Origin: Halomonas sp. 'Soap Lake #6'
GTDB lineage: Bacteria; Pseudomonadota; Gammaproteobacteria; Pseudomonadales; Halomonadaceae
Assembly: GCF_003031405.1 (NCBI RefSeq)
Contig: NZ_CP020469.1
Location: 4,464,001-4,528,000, forward strand
Reading direction: 5' to 3'
Length of the DNA stretch: 64,000 bases
Shown: positions 17,811-26,560 of the stretch, one piece after another
Layout: each line of letters starts with the position of its first letter
Numbering within the stretch: the stretch's first letter is position 1
Notes under the pieces: generated by a model
Databases searched by the model: none
The model's input: only the letters and a program-made list of their open reading frames with translations
Told to the model about the DNA's origin: nothing
Program-made: the position numbers and the translations under genes

Positions 17811-18575
17811 ATGATCGATTTCTTGAATCTCGAAGGGAAGGTCGCGCTGATCACCGGCAGCAGCCGTGGTATAGGGCGCAGTATCGCGGAAGTCTTTGCC
17901 CAGCAGGGGGCCAAGGTGGTGATTTCCAGCCGTAAACCGGAACCCTGTGCTGCCGTAGCGGAGGCGATATGCGAACAGGGTGGAGAAGCGATCTCTATTC
18001 CTTGCCATATCGGTGACAAGACCCAGCTTGAAAACCTGGTGAAACGCACACTGGCTGAATGGGGGCGGATCGATATTCTGGTATGTAATGCGGCCACCAA
18101 CCCCGTGTATGGCCCTATGTCGGAGCTTACTGACGAAGCCTATGACAAGATCATGGATACCAACGTTAAGAGCACCTTCTGGCTGTGTAATAACGTGTTG
18201 CCGAAGATGGCGGATCAGGGCGGAGGAAACGTGATCATGCTCTCCAGCATTGCCGCCTTGCGTGGCAATACGACCATCGGTTGCTATGGCGTGTCCAAGG
18301 CAGCGGAAGCGGCCTTGACACGCAACCTGGCAGTCGAATGGGGGCCGCGTAACATTCGGGTTAACTCCATTGCCCCGGGGGTGGTTGAAACCGACTTTGC
18401 CAAGGCCCTGGTGGAAGATCCTGTGCGCAAGCAGCGTGCTGAGACCAGGACCCCGCTGCGTCGCCTTGGCCAACCCATCGATATCGCTGGAGTGGCCCTG
18501 TTTCTAGCTAGCCCCATGTCGAGCTATGTCACCGGCCAGGTGGTCGTGGCTGACGGTGGCGAAACCATATCCTGA
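17811..18575 (+). CDS. short-chain dehydrogenase/reductase
   Basis: A 254-residue classical SDR with TGSSRGIG (about 15-22), CNAATNP in place of the common NNAG, a catalytic Ser in MLSSIAAL, YGVSK for Tyr and Lys, and VNSIAPGVVETDFAK, VADGG near the end. ATG 17811 has CGGAG 5 nt upstream; the in-frame GTG 17805 overlaps that site. It lies between maoC and the kinase gene, with 12 nt to the kinase. In the LvaA/LvaC-type route an SDR oxidises the 3-hydroxyacyl-CoA product; assignment of that step to this protein is inference. Confidence 0.9.
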   Translation: MIDFLNLEGKVALITGSSRGIGRSIAEVFAQQGAKVVISSRKPEPCAAVAEAICEQGGEAISIPCHIGDKTQLENLVKRTLAEWGRIDILVCNAATNPVYGPMSELTDEAYDKIMDTNVKSTFWLCNNVLPKMADQGGGNVIMLSSIAALRGNTTIGCYGVSKAAEAALTRNLAVEWGPRNIRVNSIAPGVVETDFAKALVEDPVRKQRAETRTPLRRLGQPIDIAGVALFLASPMSSYVTGQVVVADGGETIS

Positions 18576-18587
18576 TGAGGTCTAGCC

Positions 18588-19664
18588 ATGAGTAAATCAC
18601 AACCTGTCCTAAGCCCGGTCCGGGAGAGCCATCGGTTTGACGAAGCAGCTCTGCAGTCCTATCTCCGTAACAAGCTACCCGGTGCCGAACAGGAAATCGC
18701 GGTACAGCAGTTCCAAGGTGGGCAGTCTAATCCCACCTTTCTGCTGACCACGCCAGCGGGTCGCTATGTTCTGCGCAAGAAGCCGCCCGGCAAACTATTG
18801 CCATCGGCTCATCAGGTCGAGCGTGAATACCAGGTGATGACCGCATTGCAGGGATCGTCTGTGCCTGTTCCGGTGACTCGCCTGCTATGTGAGGAGAGCG
18901 AGATCATCGGCACACCCTTCTACATTATGGATCATGTCGAAGGCCGGGTGCTGGACATGCCGAACCTGGCTGAGCTGTCTGTCGATGAGCGTAGTGGAAT
19001 TTATACCTCCATGGCTGCAACGCTAGCCAATCTTCACTCCGTCGATTGGCGACAGGTCGGCTTGTCGGACTTCGGCAAAGAGGGAAACTACTATTCCCGG
19101 CAGATTCAGCGCTGGTCAAAGCAGTACCTGGCTTCGTGCGACGAACCCGCCGGCGGGCCCGAGGGGGCTTCTGCCATGGCCCGGCTAATGGAGTGGCTAC
19201 CGCATAATATTCCTGACGATGCCGCCACGGGGATCGCTCATGGTGACTACCGTATCGGCAATCTCATTATCCACCCTCACAATCCCGAGGTTAGTGCGGT
19301 GCTGGACTGGGAGCTGGCCACACTGGGACACCCCCTGGCTGATCTAGCCTATTGCTGTATTCCTTACCACCTCCCCTGCGGGCAGAACGGCATCAAGGGG
19401 CTGCAGGGGCTCGATCTCGCAGCGGCTGGAATTCCTTCCGAAGCGGCGTTTATCGAGGCATATTGCCGAAACGTTGGACGTGGTGAAATCCGGCATTGGA
19501 ACTTCTATCTTGCCTTTTCCCTGTTTCGTCTGGCCGCCATTCTCCAGGGGGTCTATTCCCGTTCACTACAAGGCAATGCCAGTTCGAATAATGCACGCCA
19601 AGTGGGGGCACGTGCAGGCCTACTGGCTGTCACAGCATGGAAGCTGGCGACGAGCCAAGCATAA
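18588..19664 (+). CDS. APH-type phosphotransferase, ACAD10/11 kinase-domain-like
   Basis: A 358-residue kinase of the aminoglycoside-phosphotransferase fold. It shows FQGGQSNPTFLLTT and RYVLRKKPPGKLLPSAHQVEREY (glycine-loop and Lys region), the catalytic loop HGDYRIGN at residues 218-225 (Asp220), and the metal-binding LDWELATLGHPLADLAY (Asp240). This pattern, especially DWELATLGHPLADLAY, is that of the N-terminal kinase domain of animal ACAD10/ACAD11 and of bacterial LvaA-like proteins, which phosphorylate the 4-hydroxyl of a 4-hydroxyacyl-CoA. It is therefore not an antibiotic-resistance enzyme. It is the last gene of maoC-SDR-kinase and complements the ACAD11-like dehydrogenase at 339. Confidence 0.88.
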   Translation: MSKSQPVLSPVRESHRFDEAALQSYLRNKLPGAEQEIAVQQFQGGQSNPTFLLTTPAGRYVLRKKPPGKLLPSAHQVEREYQVMTALQGSSVPVPVTRLLCEESEIIGTPFYIMDHVEGRVLDMPNLAELSVDERSGIYTSMAATLANLHSVDWRQVGLSDFGKEGNYYSRQIQRWSKQYLASCDEPAGGPEGASAMARLMEWLPHNIPDDAATGIAHGDYRIGNLIIHPHNPEVSAVLDWELATLGHPLADLAYCCIPYHLPCGQNGIKGLQGLDLAAAGIPSEAAFIEAYCRNVGRGEIRHWNFYLAFSLFRLAAILQGVYSRSLQGNASSNNARQVGARAGLLAVTAWKLATSQA

Positions 19665-19700
19665 GCCTACCGCTCCCCATTAAGCGCACATGGATCTTGG

Positions 19701-19732
19701 TAAAGACACAGGCTGTTAAAGACACAGGCTAT
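19701..19732. repeat. tandem repeat, 16 bp x 2
   Basis: TAAAGACACAGGCTGT (19701-19716) and TAAAGACACAGGCTAT (19717-19732), one difference, between convergent genes. The array ends eight bases before the stop of the 104-residue minus-strand gene. Confidence 0.75.
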
Positions 19733-19739
19733 GGTTCGG

Positions 19740-20054
19740 TTAGATGTCGTCTTCCTCGTTGTCTGCCCAGTGCTCCATGGCGCGTTTGTCGTCGGGAAGT
19801 CGCACTATATCGCCTACGGTAAGCTTGAGGTGGGCATCGTGGTGGCGGCCGTGACGGTCCAGAATGGCAGCAACGCTGCCGATGCTGACGGCATCATCTT
19901 CGCGGTAGGCCTCTACCTTTACCCGCACAATACGGCCTTGGTAACGGGCGGAAAGCATAGCGCCTGGGTAAGGCGGCATGTGGTCAGGGTCATTTTTAAA
20001 GTACTCCATCACGCTAGCGCTGCCTGGGTCATCCCATTCGATATGCTTATGCAT
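19740..20054 (-). CDS. conserved-looking small acidic protein, unknown function
   Basis: A 104-residue cytosolic protein that I do not recognise. It has no signal peptide or membrane segment, an acidic end (ADNEEDDI) and many His residues (RHGRHHDAHLKL). The start is ATG 20054 with AAGGA 8 nt upstream; an earlier in-frame ATG at 20153 has none and adds an unrelated Ser/Thr-rich stretch. It runs convergent to the kinase gene and so probably is not part of the catabolic locus. Confidence 0.6.
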   Translation of the reverse strand: MHKHIEWDDPGSASVMEYFKNDPDHMPPYPGAMLSARYQGRIVRVKVEAYREDDAVSIGSVAAILDRHGRHHDAHLKLTVGDIVRLPDDKRAMEHWADNEEDDI

Positions 20055-20221
20055 CGCAGTATCCTTAGTAGTGAGTGATAAAGTGGATAGAAAATAACTG
20101 CCTACCTTCAGTGTAGATAATGTTGGTGGGGTACTGCCAATACGGCATTCCAACGGTGTAAGCAGTGTAGAGGATATAGGGTGGTCTCTTCTGCATGTGC
20201 AGCAAAGGCTAATGGGCGAAA

Positions 20222-21169
20222 TCAGTCAGTGTTGTACTCTGCCTGCCCCTTTGGGTGCCCCACATACTGAAACATGAAGTTTAGTGCGGCTGGCAGGCTG
20301 GCTCGCCATACACGCCAAGTGTGGCCGCCAGGGTAGAGGTCTAGCCGCACGTAACCTGGCTGAATACGCTCCATGGCCTGGCGTAGCAGCCGGGCGTGGA
20401 ATTCCGCATCGTATACATCACTGCGTCCCGCGCTTATGTAAAGTGGCACGGGTGGTATATCGCTGGTAGCTGAATTAGGCCGTGGCGTTACGTGAATACG
20501 GTACTCTTCCAGATGAGCGTTATAGTTTAGCCGCTCCCACAGGCTTTGGTCGAACTGCCCCTGTTCATTTAAGAAGGCGGGGTGCCGGTTGGCTGAGGAG
20601 TTGGCGGGTGGTGCTGGCACATAGCTGGCAGGGCTTAAGGCAGCAACAGCAGCGAACATGTCAGGGCGCTCCAGGGCAAAATTAAGTGCGCCAAATCCGC
20701 CTGCTGAGAGCCCGGCAACACCGCGTAGATGGCGAGTTTTACCTACGTTATAGGTGCTTTCGATATGCGGCAGCAGATCGTTAAAAAAGGCGCTGCGGGC
20801 GGGTTCGTTATATCCATCTACCCACCAGCTGCGGCTACCCGGCATTACAAAGACCGCTGGGGGAATGTGCCCGGCGCTTATTAAACGGTTGGCTACCAGG
20901 GGGAGATTACCGCGGGTTGCCCAGTCCAGCTCGTTACCAAACGAACCATGTAGTAGGTAGATAACCGGGTAAGGGGCTGACGCATCCTTGTCATAGCCAT
21001 CGGGTAAATAGATTGTATAAGGGTAGCTGTAACCTAGCGTGGGTGAGAAGAACTGCTCGCGGGATATGTCGCTAGCCATAGCGTAACTGTTTAGCACCAG
21101 CCAGCTGGTAAGCGTAATTACACAGCGCCAAACAAGCCGGAAAAGAGACGCTAAGGGAGTGATGAACAC
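20222..21169 (-). CDS. secreted/periplasmic esterase (alpha/beta-hydrolase, esterase D type)
   Basis: A 315-residue alpha/beta-hydrolase with an N-terminal hydrophobic signal (about residues 10-30). Landmarks are YTIYLPDGYD, VIYLLHGSFG (oxyanion region), the nucleophile motif GLSAGGFGALN with Ser155, an acid region near YISAGRSDVYD, and PGGHTWRVW with the catalytic His. This layout is that of the putative-esterase family (esterase D, antigen-85-like, feruloyl esterases). The substrate is not evident. It is divergent from the acyltransferase gene at 21276, with about 106 nt between them for both promoters. Base composition is more AT-rich than in the preceding catabolic block. Confidence 0.85.
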   Translation of the reverse strand: MFITPLASLFRLVWRCVITLTSWLVLNSYAMASDISREQFFSPTLGYSYPYTIYLPDGYDKDASAPYPVIYLLHGSFGNELDWATRGNLPLVANRLISAGHIPPAVFVMPGSRSWWVDGYNEPARSAFFNDLLPHIESTYNVGKTRHLRGVAGLSAGGFGALNFALERPDMFAAVAALSPASYVPAPPANSSANRHPAFLNEQGQFDQSLWERLNYNAHLEEYRIHVTPRPNSATSDIPPVPLYISAGRSDVYDAEFHARLLRQAMERIQPGYVRLDLYPGGHTWRVWRASLPAALNFMFQYVGHPKGQAEYNTD

Positions 21170-21275
21170 ATTGCCTCCAGAAATTAAATTACGTTACAAA
21201 CATCGTACAGCACATCAGGTAATGTTATGCGGCACGTTCTTAGCGTAGCAGGGTGTTCTCTCGTCGGGAGGCTGG

Positions 21276-22313
21276 ATGCAGAAGGTTGAAGAAATTTACT
21301 GGTTACGTGCTTATGGTTGTGTCGCGGTTTTCTTATTTCACTGGCTCGACCATATAAATCAGCGTGTTGATAATGTGGTTACCGATCTTATGCGGATCCC
21401 GCTGGTGCTTGGCACGCCTATCTTTTTATTTATTTCGGTATTTGTTTTTGCCATTCGTTATAACAGACAAGTACCGCCGGGGTTTCTAGGGCAGCGGGTT
21501 AAGTACGTCATGCTGCCGTATTTAGTATATGGGTTTATTTATTCCACGGCTGAGTGGGTGCGCTTACTGAACAGTGATGAGCCGGTGGGGTTTATTAGCA
21601 ATGCAACGGAGTATTTTATTTTTGCAGGCTGGCACGGCTATTTCTTGATCGTTGCCATGCAGTTTTACACGGCCTATTGGCTGTTTACCCGCTGGCAGCT
21701 GTGGCGCTTTAATCCGGAACCCTGGCTGTGGGGAAGCTGTGTCGTGAGCATGGCCTACTGGGGGCTGGCTTATTGGTTAGAAGTGGCGCCGCCTGGCTAT
21801 TTGCTGTGGATTGCGCCATTGGGTTGGATGTATCTCTTCTTTTTAGCGCTAGTATTGGTGCGCTATTACCTGCTCATACCACCATCAGCGCCTCAGTCGC
21901 AGCCAGTTCAACAGCCGGCTTGGATGAGTGTATTGGCTTGGCCAGGCTGGCTAATCGGGATGGTTGCTTGCATTGTGATGGCCACCTTTGCCGGATGGTT
22001 GGCCTTTTCATCTAAAGAGGTATGGGTCATTCCCTTTTTCGTGTTGTTTACACTGTGGGCAATGCGTTACCTAAAGGGGCGCCGAGCACCTGCCTGGGTA
22101 CGCTATATCAATGCGTATTCGTTTGGTATCTATCTTGCGCACCCGATGTTTTTTGCAATCACGGATTTTATCGTAGGGCCTTCAACTCTTCCGCTCGTCG
22201 TGTATGCGGCTTTGCTAATTATAGTGGGCAGCGTCGGTTCCATTTTGCTGAATAAAGCGGCTAACACCACCACCCTGGGGGCGATGCTCTTCGGCAAGCG
22301 TCTTAAGGTCTGA
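21276..22313 (+). CDS. integral membrane acyltransferase (Acyltransferase_3 family)
   Basis: A 345-residue polytopic membrane protein with about ten hydrophobic segments, resembling the Acyltransferase_3 family that O-acylates surface sugars or lipids. The N-terminal IYWLRAYGCVAVFLFHWLDH places the family His at residue 22, close to an Arg. YINAYSFGIYLAHPMFF near residue 285 is the usual late motif. GGGAGG just upstream supports ATG 21276. The acceptor is unknown; no polysaccharide cluster surrounds it. Confidence 0.82.
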   Translation: MQKVEEIYWLRAYGCVAVFLFHWLDHINQRVDNVVTDLMRIPLVLGTPIFLFISVFVFAIRYNRQVPPGFLGQRVKYVMLPYLVYGFIYSTAEWVRLLNSDEPVGFISNATEYFIFAGWHGYFLIVAMQFYTAYWLFTRWQLWRFNPEPWLWGSCVVSMAYWGLAYWLEVAPPGYLLWIAPLGWMYLFFLALVLVRYYLLIPPSAPQSQPVQQPAWMSVLAWPGWLIGMVACIVMATFAGWLAFSSKEVWVIPFFVLFTLWAMRYLKGRRAPAWVRYINAYSFGIYLAHPMFFAITDFIVGPSTLPLVVYAALLIIVGSVGSILLNKAANTTTLGAMLFGKRLKV

Positions 22314-22378
22314 ATAATGCTCACTGTCGTTACTGTACGAACGTCGAGCGTGAGGTAAGCACTTGCGAACACTCCTGG

Positions 22379-23002
22379 TTAAAGGCTTACGCTGGAAGAG
22401 CGTTGTGAGTAACCAGCGGCATCTTTGGTAAGCAAACTGAGGGGTGAGCGTAGCGCTGCGCTACTAATCGTTTTCAAGCGTGTTGGGCATGCGTAGAGCC
22501 GCTGCAATAAATCTCCTAGTGAGGATTCATCTAGTTCAGGGTCAAATCCTCCTAATCGCTCTAGCCATGTGCGCCTAATGGCGAGGTAGGGCGGTACCGG
22601 AGCAGAAGCTTTCACCAGGTGCCGTAACAGGCGTGTAGAAAAGCGTGGTGGGGCATTCAGAATTATTAATGCATCTAGCAGTGTAGGGGTTTCCAGCTGT
22701 GCATAAAGTGCGCTCCATAGCTGAGAAGCTACGGGCGTTTTGTTCAAAGCGATAAATAGCCACTCGGCTTGGCTGACGTTTGCTGCTTGGTTAATGCGCG
22801 CTCCCAAGAGCTGCGCCGGTGTCACCAAACCGCGTGCTTGGTAGCGCTGTTCTATTTGGGCCAGCCGTGTATCGGCACATGTGTTGGTGACGATAATAGG
22901 TAATAGATGGTCTGCATGACCGGACTGCCGGATAGCGCGTAAGTGGCGTGGTAAATAGGACCCCGTTACTACTGCATCAACAATAAAGCAGACCGTAGCC
23001 AT
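22379..23002 (-). CDS. orphan glycosyltransferase-like protein, possibly reduced
   Basis: A 207-residue cytosolic protein. The segment WLERLGGFDPELDESSLGDLLQRL resembles the GGFDE-type end of GT2 glycosyltransferase domains, and ATVCFIVDAVVTGSYLPRHLRAI resembles a Rossmann-like start. A DXD motif and the usual GT2 core are not visible. It may be a degenerate or highly divergent GT2 protein. It faces the acyltransferase gene tail to tail (65 nt apart). Confidence that it is expressed is moderate; the function is open. Confidence 0.5.
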   Translation of the reverse strand: MATVCFIVDAVVTGSYLPRHLRAIRQSGHADHLLPIIVTNTCADTRLAQIEQRYQARGLVTPAQLLGARINQAANVSQAEWLFIALNKTPVASQLWSALYAQLETPTLLDALIILNAPPRFSTRLLRHLVKASAPVPPYLAIRRTWLERLGGFDPELDESSLGDLLQRLYACPTRLKTISSAALRSPLSLLTKDAAGYSQRSSSVSL

Positions 23003-23129
23003 AAAGGGAGCTTCCTTGTTATTAGAGCCGTTATCTAAGGTGTGTTTTTGTAATTAAGTGTAGTCAGTTGTTTCGTCAGGTGGCAAGAATTAAGTTTTCC
23101 CTCACCCTGGCATTACTTTATTTCTTTTC

Positions 23130-23146
23130 TGCACTGCAATGGTGCT
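23130..23146 (+). promoter_or_regulatory. NtrC-binding site upstream of glnA
   Basis: TGCACTGCAATGGTGCT matches the NtrC enhancer pattern (TGCAC, six bases, GGTGCA) with one mismatch. It is about 195 bp upstream of the expected start from the sigma-54 promoter, a usual enhancer distance. Confidence 0.75.
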
Positions 23147-23308
23147 TTTGGGCTTGCTGTTGATTTATTTTGGTGCATTTTGTGTCGGAGAAGAGTGTTG
23201 GAGACCTGCAGCTATCGTTTAATGCAACATGAAGATGCATGCCTAAGGAATTTTTAGTTCAGTATATACAATGGCTTGCTGATTTTTTATGCCATCTTGG
23301 TGCAACAT

Positions 23309-23324
23309 TGGCATGTTCTGTGCT
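23309..23324 (+). promoter_or_regulatory. sigma-54 promoter of glnA
   Basis: TGGCATGTTCTGTGCT matches the -24/-12 consensus TGGCACG-N4-TTGC with two mismatches and keeps the invariant GG-N10-GC. It lies 236 nt before the glnA ATG and downstream of an NtrC box. Confidence 0.7.
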
Positions 23325-23559
23325 TTATGTTGATCAGCGGCTAGCGTGTCGTAGGCAGGTGCCCTTCGGCGTGCTACAACGATAGCCGGTTTGAAATGAT
23401 CGCTGGACGCTTTGTTATCCACTGTCGGGCAAACGTTGAGCGAAGAAGAATGACAAACGTGACGCATGCCTTTAGCGTGTTGAATGGTTTGTCGAATATC
23501 ACTTTTATCGATAGCTTACTGTTAATACGCTTTAAGCCACGCTCATACCGGAGGACACT

Positions 23560-24966
23560 ATGTCAGCCAAGACTCTCGCGCTAATCGAAGAACATGATGT
23601 TAAGTGGGTAGACCTGCGTTTCACCGACACGCGTGGTAAAGAGCAGCACGTTACTGTGCCTGCCCGGGACGTGGACGAAGAGTTCTTCGAGAACGGTCAG
23701 ATGTTTGATGGCTCCTCTATTGAGGGCTGGAAAGGCATTAACGAATCCGACATGATTCTTCGCCCTGAAGATGGCACCGGCTTCCTCGACCCCTTCACCG
23801 AAGATGCTACCCTGATTCTGCGTTGCGATATCATCGAACCTGCCACTATGCAGGGCTATGACCGTGACCCGCGTTCCATTGCCAAGCGCGCAGAAGCTTA
23901 CCTGCAGTCCACCGGCCTGGGCGACACCGCCTTCTTTGGCCCTGAGCCTGAGTTCTTTATCTTCGACGAAGTACATTGGAAATCTGACATTCAGGGCTCC
24001 ATGTACAAAATCACATCTGACGAAGGCGCTTGGGCGACCAGTAATCAGGTAGAAGGTGGCAACTTGGGTCACCGCCCGCGCGTTAAAGGCGGTTACTTCC
24101 CGGTTCCTCCGGTTGATAGTTTCCACGATATTCGTGGCGCGATGTGTAACACCCTGGAAGCGATTGGCCAGACCGTTGAGGTTCACCACCACGAGGTTGC
24201 TAACGCGGGTCAGAACGAAATCGGCGTTAAATTCAACACGTTGGTGAAGAAAGCTGACGAAGTTCAGGAAATGAAATACGTGATCCATAACGTGGCTCAC
24301 GCTTACGGCAAAACCGCGACTTTCATGCCGAAGCCGCTGGTAGGCGATAACGGTTCTGGTATGCACGTACACCAGTCGTTCTGGAAAGATGGCCAGAACC
24401 AGTTCGCGGGTGACGAATACGCAGGCCTGTCTGAAATGGCGCTTTACTACATTGGCGGTGTTATCAAACACGCCCGTGCCCTAAACGCCTTCACTAACGC
24501 GTCTACCAACTCGTATAAGCGTTTGGTGCCAGGCTTTGAAGCGCCGGTAATGCTGGCCTACAGCGCCCGTAACCGCTCTGCCTCTATCCGTATTCCGTAC
24601 ACCGCTAGCCCGAAAGGCAAGCGTGTTGAAACGCGTTTCCCTGATCCGACTGCCAACCCGTACCTGGCGTTCTCTGCCTTGTTGATGGCCGGTATCGACG
24701 GTATTAAAAACAAGATTCATCCTGGCGATGCCATGGATAAAAACTTGTATGATCTGCCGCCAGAAGAAGGTAAGTCAGTACCGACCGTTGCTAACAGCCT
24801 GGACCAAGCGCTGGAAGCACTCGATACAGACCGTGCGTTTTTGACTGAAGGTGGCGTGTTCACCGACGAAATGATCGATGCTTACATCGACCTCAAGATG
24901 GAAGAAGTGGAGCGCATTCGCATGACCACTCACCCGATTGAGTTTGATATGTACTACAGCTGCTAA
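23560..24966 (+). CDS. glnA: glutamine synthetase type I
   Basis: A 468-residue GSI-beta enzyme that makes glutamine from glutamate, ammonia and ATP as a dodecamer. The early latch DGSSIEGW, metal-binding [41 protein letters not shown] and [11 protein letters not shown] are all present. Tyr397 lies in [10 protein letters not shown], the adenylylation site of GlnE-controlled enzymes. Length equals the enterobacterial enzyme. GGAGG is upstream of ATG 23560. Transcription should be nitrogen-controlled through the NtrC/sigma-54 elements upstream, with NtrB/NtrC encoded directly downstream. Confidence 0.98.
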   Translation: MSAKTLALIEEHDVKWVDLRFTDTRGKEQHVTVPARDVDEEFFENGQMFDGSSIEGWKGINESDMILRPEDGTGFLDPFTEDATLILRCDIIEPATMQGYDRDPRSIAKRAEAYLQSTGLGDTAFFGPEPEFFIFDEVHWKSDIQGSMYKITSDEGAWATSNQVEGGNLGHRPRVKGGYFPVPPVDSFHDIRGAMCNTLEAIGQTVEVHHHEVANAGQNEIGVKFNTLVKKADEVQEMKYVIHNVAHAYGKTATFMPKPLVGDNGSGMHVHQSFWKDGQNQFAGDEYAGLSEMALYYIGGVIKHARALNAFTNASTNSYKRLVPGFEAPVMLAYSARNRSASIRIPYTASPKGKRVETRFPDPTANPYLAFSALLMAGIDGIKNKIHPGDAMDKNLYDLPPEEGKSVPTVANSLDQALEALDTDRAFLTEGGVFTDEMIDAYIDLKMEEVERIRMTTHPIEFDMYYSC

Positions 24967-24992
24967 TCACCCTTGCGGTGTGTACTTAGCCT

Positions 24993-25019
24993 AAAACCCC
25001 GCCACGGCGGGGTTTTTTT
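24993..25019 (+). terminator. intrinsic terminator of glnA
   Basis: AAAACCCCGCC pairs with GGCGGGGTTTT (24993-25016) and is followed by more T, seven in a row. A textbook Rho-independent terminator. Confidence 0.93.
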
Positions 25020-25065
25020 GTTGGAGCAAGCGGTAGAGAAACAGCAATTGCCTGTGTGCGTGTAC

Positions 25066-25132
25066 GTAGGCGTGCTGGTGGTGTGGGTAAGTGTGCTGGT
25101 GGTGTAAGTAAGTGGGGCGAGTAAGCGTGCTG
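25066..25132. repeat. tandem repeat, 21 bp x 2 plus degenerate copies
   Basis: Two 21-bp copies (25066-25086 and 25087-25107) sharing GTGCTGGTGGTGT, followed by shortened copies starting GTAAGTGGGG (25108-25120) and GTAAGCGTGCTG (25121-25132). G-rich, between glnA and ntrB. Confidence 0.75.
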
Positions 25133-25253
25133 TGCAGGCGCACGCGTAATAGAGGCTGGCCAGTATCGGTGAAAAATTGAGCGGCTAGATAACAGGGGCC
25201 GGGTACAGCACCGCACAGAACCAGTGAATGCTATTGTTGCTGATGATTAATGG

Positions 25254-25270
25254 TGCACTTTTTTGGTGCA
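25254..25270 (+). promoter_or_regulatory. NtrC-binding site upstream of ntrBC
   Basis: TGCACTTTTTTGGTGCA is a perfect match to the dyad arms of the NtrC site, with the same 17-bp geometry as the glnA box. A weak sigma-54-like element, TGGCCTGGAAAGTGCT (25277-25292), begins only 7 bp later. The box could therefore act as an autorepression site at the ntrBC promoter, as in enteric glnL. Confidence 0.75.
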
Positions 25271-25501
25271 TTATAATGGCCTGGAAAGTGCTGCAATGCG
25301 CTATAACGATCCGCTCTGCCCAGCGGGCATGCTCCCCAGCCGTGCAATTAGGCATTTACTGATAATTGGCGTGCTTTTTGCAATTCTCCTTACATGATTG
25401 GCTGGGTGCTTTTTTAGCTGAGTCTTCAGTTCCGTTTCTAGGCGAATTCATCAGCACATTGGTTCGGTTTATTACTTCAGCTCATTATTTCAGGAAACAC
25501 C

Positions 25502-26560
25502 ATGTATCAACGTTTATTAGAGCATCTCACTACCGCAGTACTGTTGTTGGATGGTGAGCTACGTGTTTGCTGGATGAATCCTGCTGCTGAAGCATTGCTG
25601 GCGGTAAGTTTAAGCCGTGTACAGGGTATCAGCCTGGATACCTTACTGGGCAACGGTGAAAGCATTGATGAGGTGCTTGCCAAAGCCCGGGATGCGTTTC
25701 ACCCCTATACCCAGCGCGAGGCGAGAATTACCCCGCTCAATAGCGAACCGCTCACGGTGGACTACACCGTCACGCCACTGTCTGAAAATGAGCTGTTGTT
25801 GGAAGTAGAACCCCGAGACCGCTTAATGCAGATTTCCCGGGAAGAGGCGCTAACCACGCGGCAAGAAACCATTAAAACATTGGCGCGTGGTCTGGCCCAT
25901 GAAGTTAAAAATCCACTAGGTGGGATTCGCGGTGCTGCTCAACTATTGGAGCGAGACTTAGACGACCCAGCGCTACGTGAATTCACGCATATTATCGTTG
26001 AAGAAGTGGACCGCCTGCGAGACTTGGTGGATTCCATGCTCGGCCCTAATCATATTGTTAAACATGAGCCGGTCAATATTCATAAAGTACTCGAACGGGT
26101 GCGGGCGCTGTTAATTGCCGAGCACCCCGAGGTGACCGTAAGCCGCGATTATGACCCTAGCCTACCTGACCTTTCTGGCGATGAGTCGCAGATGATCCAG
26201 GCGGTGCTTAACGTCGCCCGTAACGCAGTTCAGGCGATGAGCGATGCGGCCACCCCAGAGCCTTTGTTAACGCTACGTACCCGTGCCCGACGCCAGTTTA
26301 CGCTTGGGGCAGAACGCCACCGATTAGTCAGCGAAGTAGGGGTGATTGATAACGGCCCCGGCATCCCTGATGCATTACGTGAAACGCTTTTCTATCCAAT
26401 GGTTTCTGGGCGTGCTGAAGGCAGCGGCCTAGGGCTATCCATTGCTCAGTCAATTTTGCACCAACATCAAGGATTGATCGAATGCGACTCAAGACCCGGA
26501 CACACCGAATTTCGTTTACTGATTCCATTGGTTATTAATTTTACCGGAGAAGCGTCATGA
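25502..26560 (+). CDS. glnL: nitrogen-regulation sensor histidine kinase NtrB (NRII)
   Basis: A 352-residue cytosolic sensor kinase that phosphorylates or dephosphorylates NtrC under PII control. Domains: N-terminal PAS (LLDGELRVCWMNPAAEALL), dimerisation/His domain ARGLAHEVKNPLGGIRGAAQLL with His133, and the ATPase domain with N box NVARNAVQAM, VIDNGPGIP and GSGLGLSIAQSI. It has no transmembrane segment, as expected. CAGGAA precedes ATG 25502. The stop overlaps the ntrC start by four bases. Confidence 0.97.
   Translation: MYQRLLEHLTTAVLLLDGELRVCWMNPAAEALLAVSLSRVQGISLDTLLGNGESIDEVLAKARDAFHPYTQREARITPLNSEPLTVDYTVTPLSENELLLEVEPRDRLMQISREEALTTRQETIKTLARGLAHEVKNPLGGIRGAAQLLERDLDDPALREFTHIIVEEVDRLRDLVDSMLGPNHIVKHEPVNIHKVLERVRALLIAEHPEVTVSRDYDPSLPDLSGDESQMIQAVLNVARNAVQAMSDAATPEPLLTLRTRARRQFTLGAERHRLVSEVGVIDNGPGIPDALRETLFYPMVSGRAEGSGLGLSIAQSILHQHQGLIECDSRPGHTEFRLLIPLVINFTGEAS

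Larger units (their letters stand above)
23003..23559. other. 557-nt glnA upstream region
   Basis: No gene is visible. The region holds an NtrC box (23130-23146), a sigma-54 promoter (23309-23324) and about 230 nt of leader before glnA. A half-site-like TGGTGCA at 23171-23177 may be a further weak NtrC site. Confidence 0.6.
24967..25501. other. 535-nt glnA-ntrB intergenic region
   Basis: Contains the glnA terminator, a 21-bp tandem repeat (25066-25132), an NtrC box (25254-25270), a possible GG-N10-GC element (25277-25292) and an ntrB leader of about 200 nt. No coding frame is convincing. Confidence 0.6.

Noticed and set aside
18588..19664. Aminoglycoside-resistance phosphotransferase
   Set aside because: The fold is shared, but the DWELATLGHPLADLAY motif and the context point to an acyl-metabolism kinase.
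19740..20054. Candidate LvaB-like partner of the kinase
   Set aside because: It is small and next to the kinase gene, but on the opposite strand, and I see no sequence reason to call it LvaB.
23581..24471. Long minus-strand frame of 296 codons opposite glnA
   Set aside because: A shadow of the highly biased glnA sequence; no ribosome site or family features.
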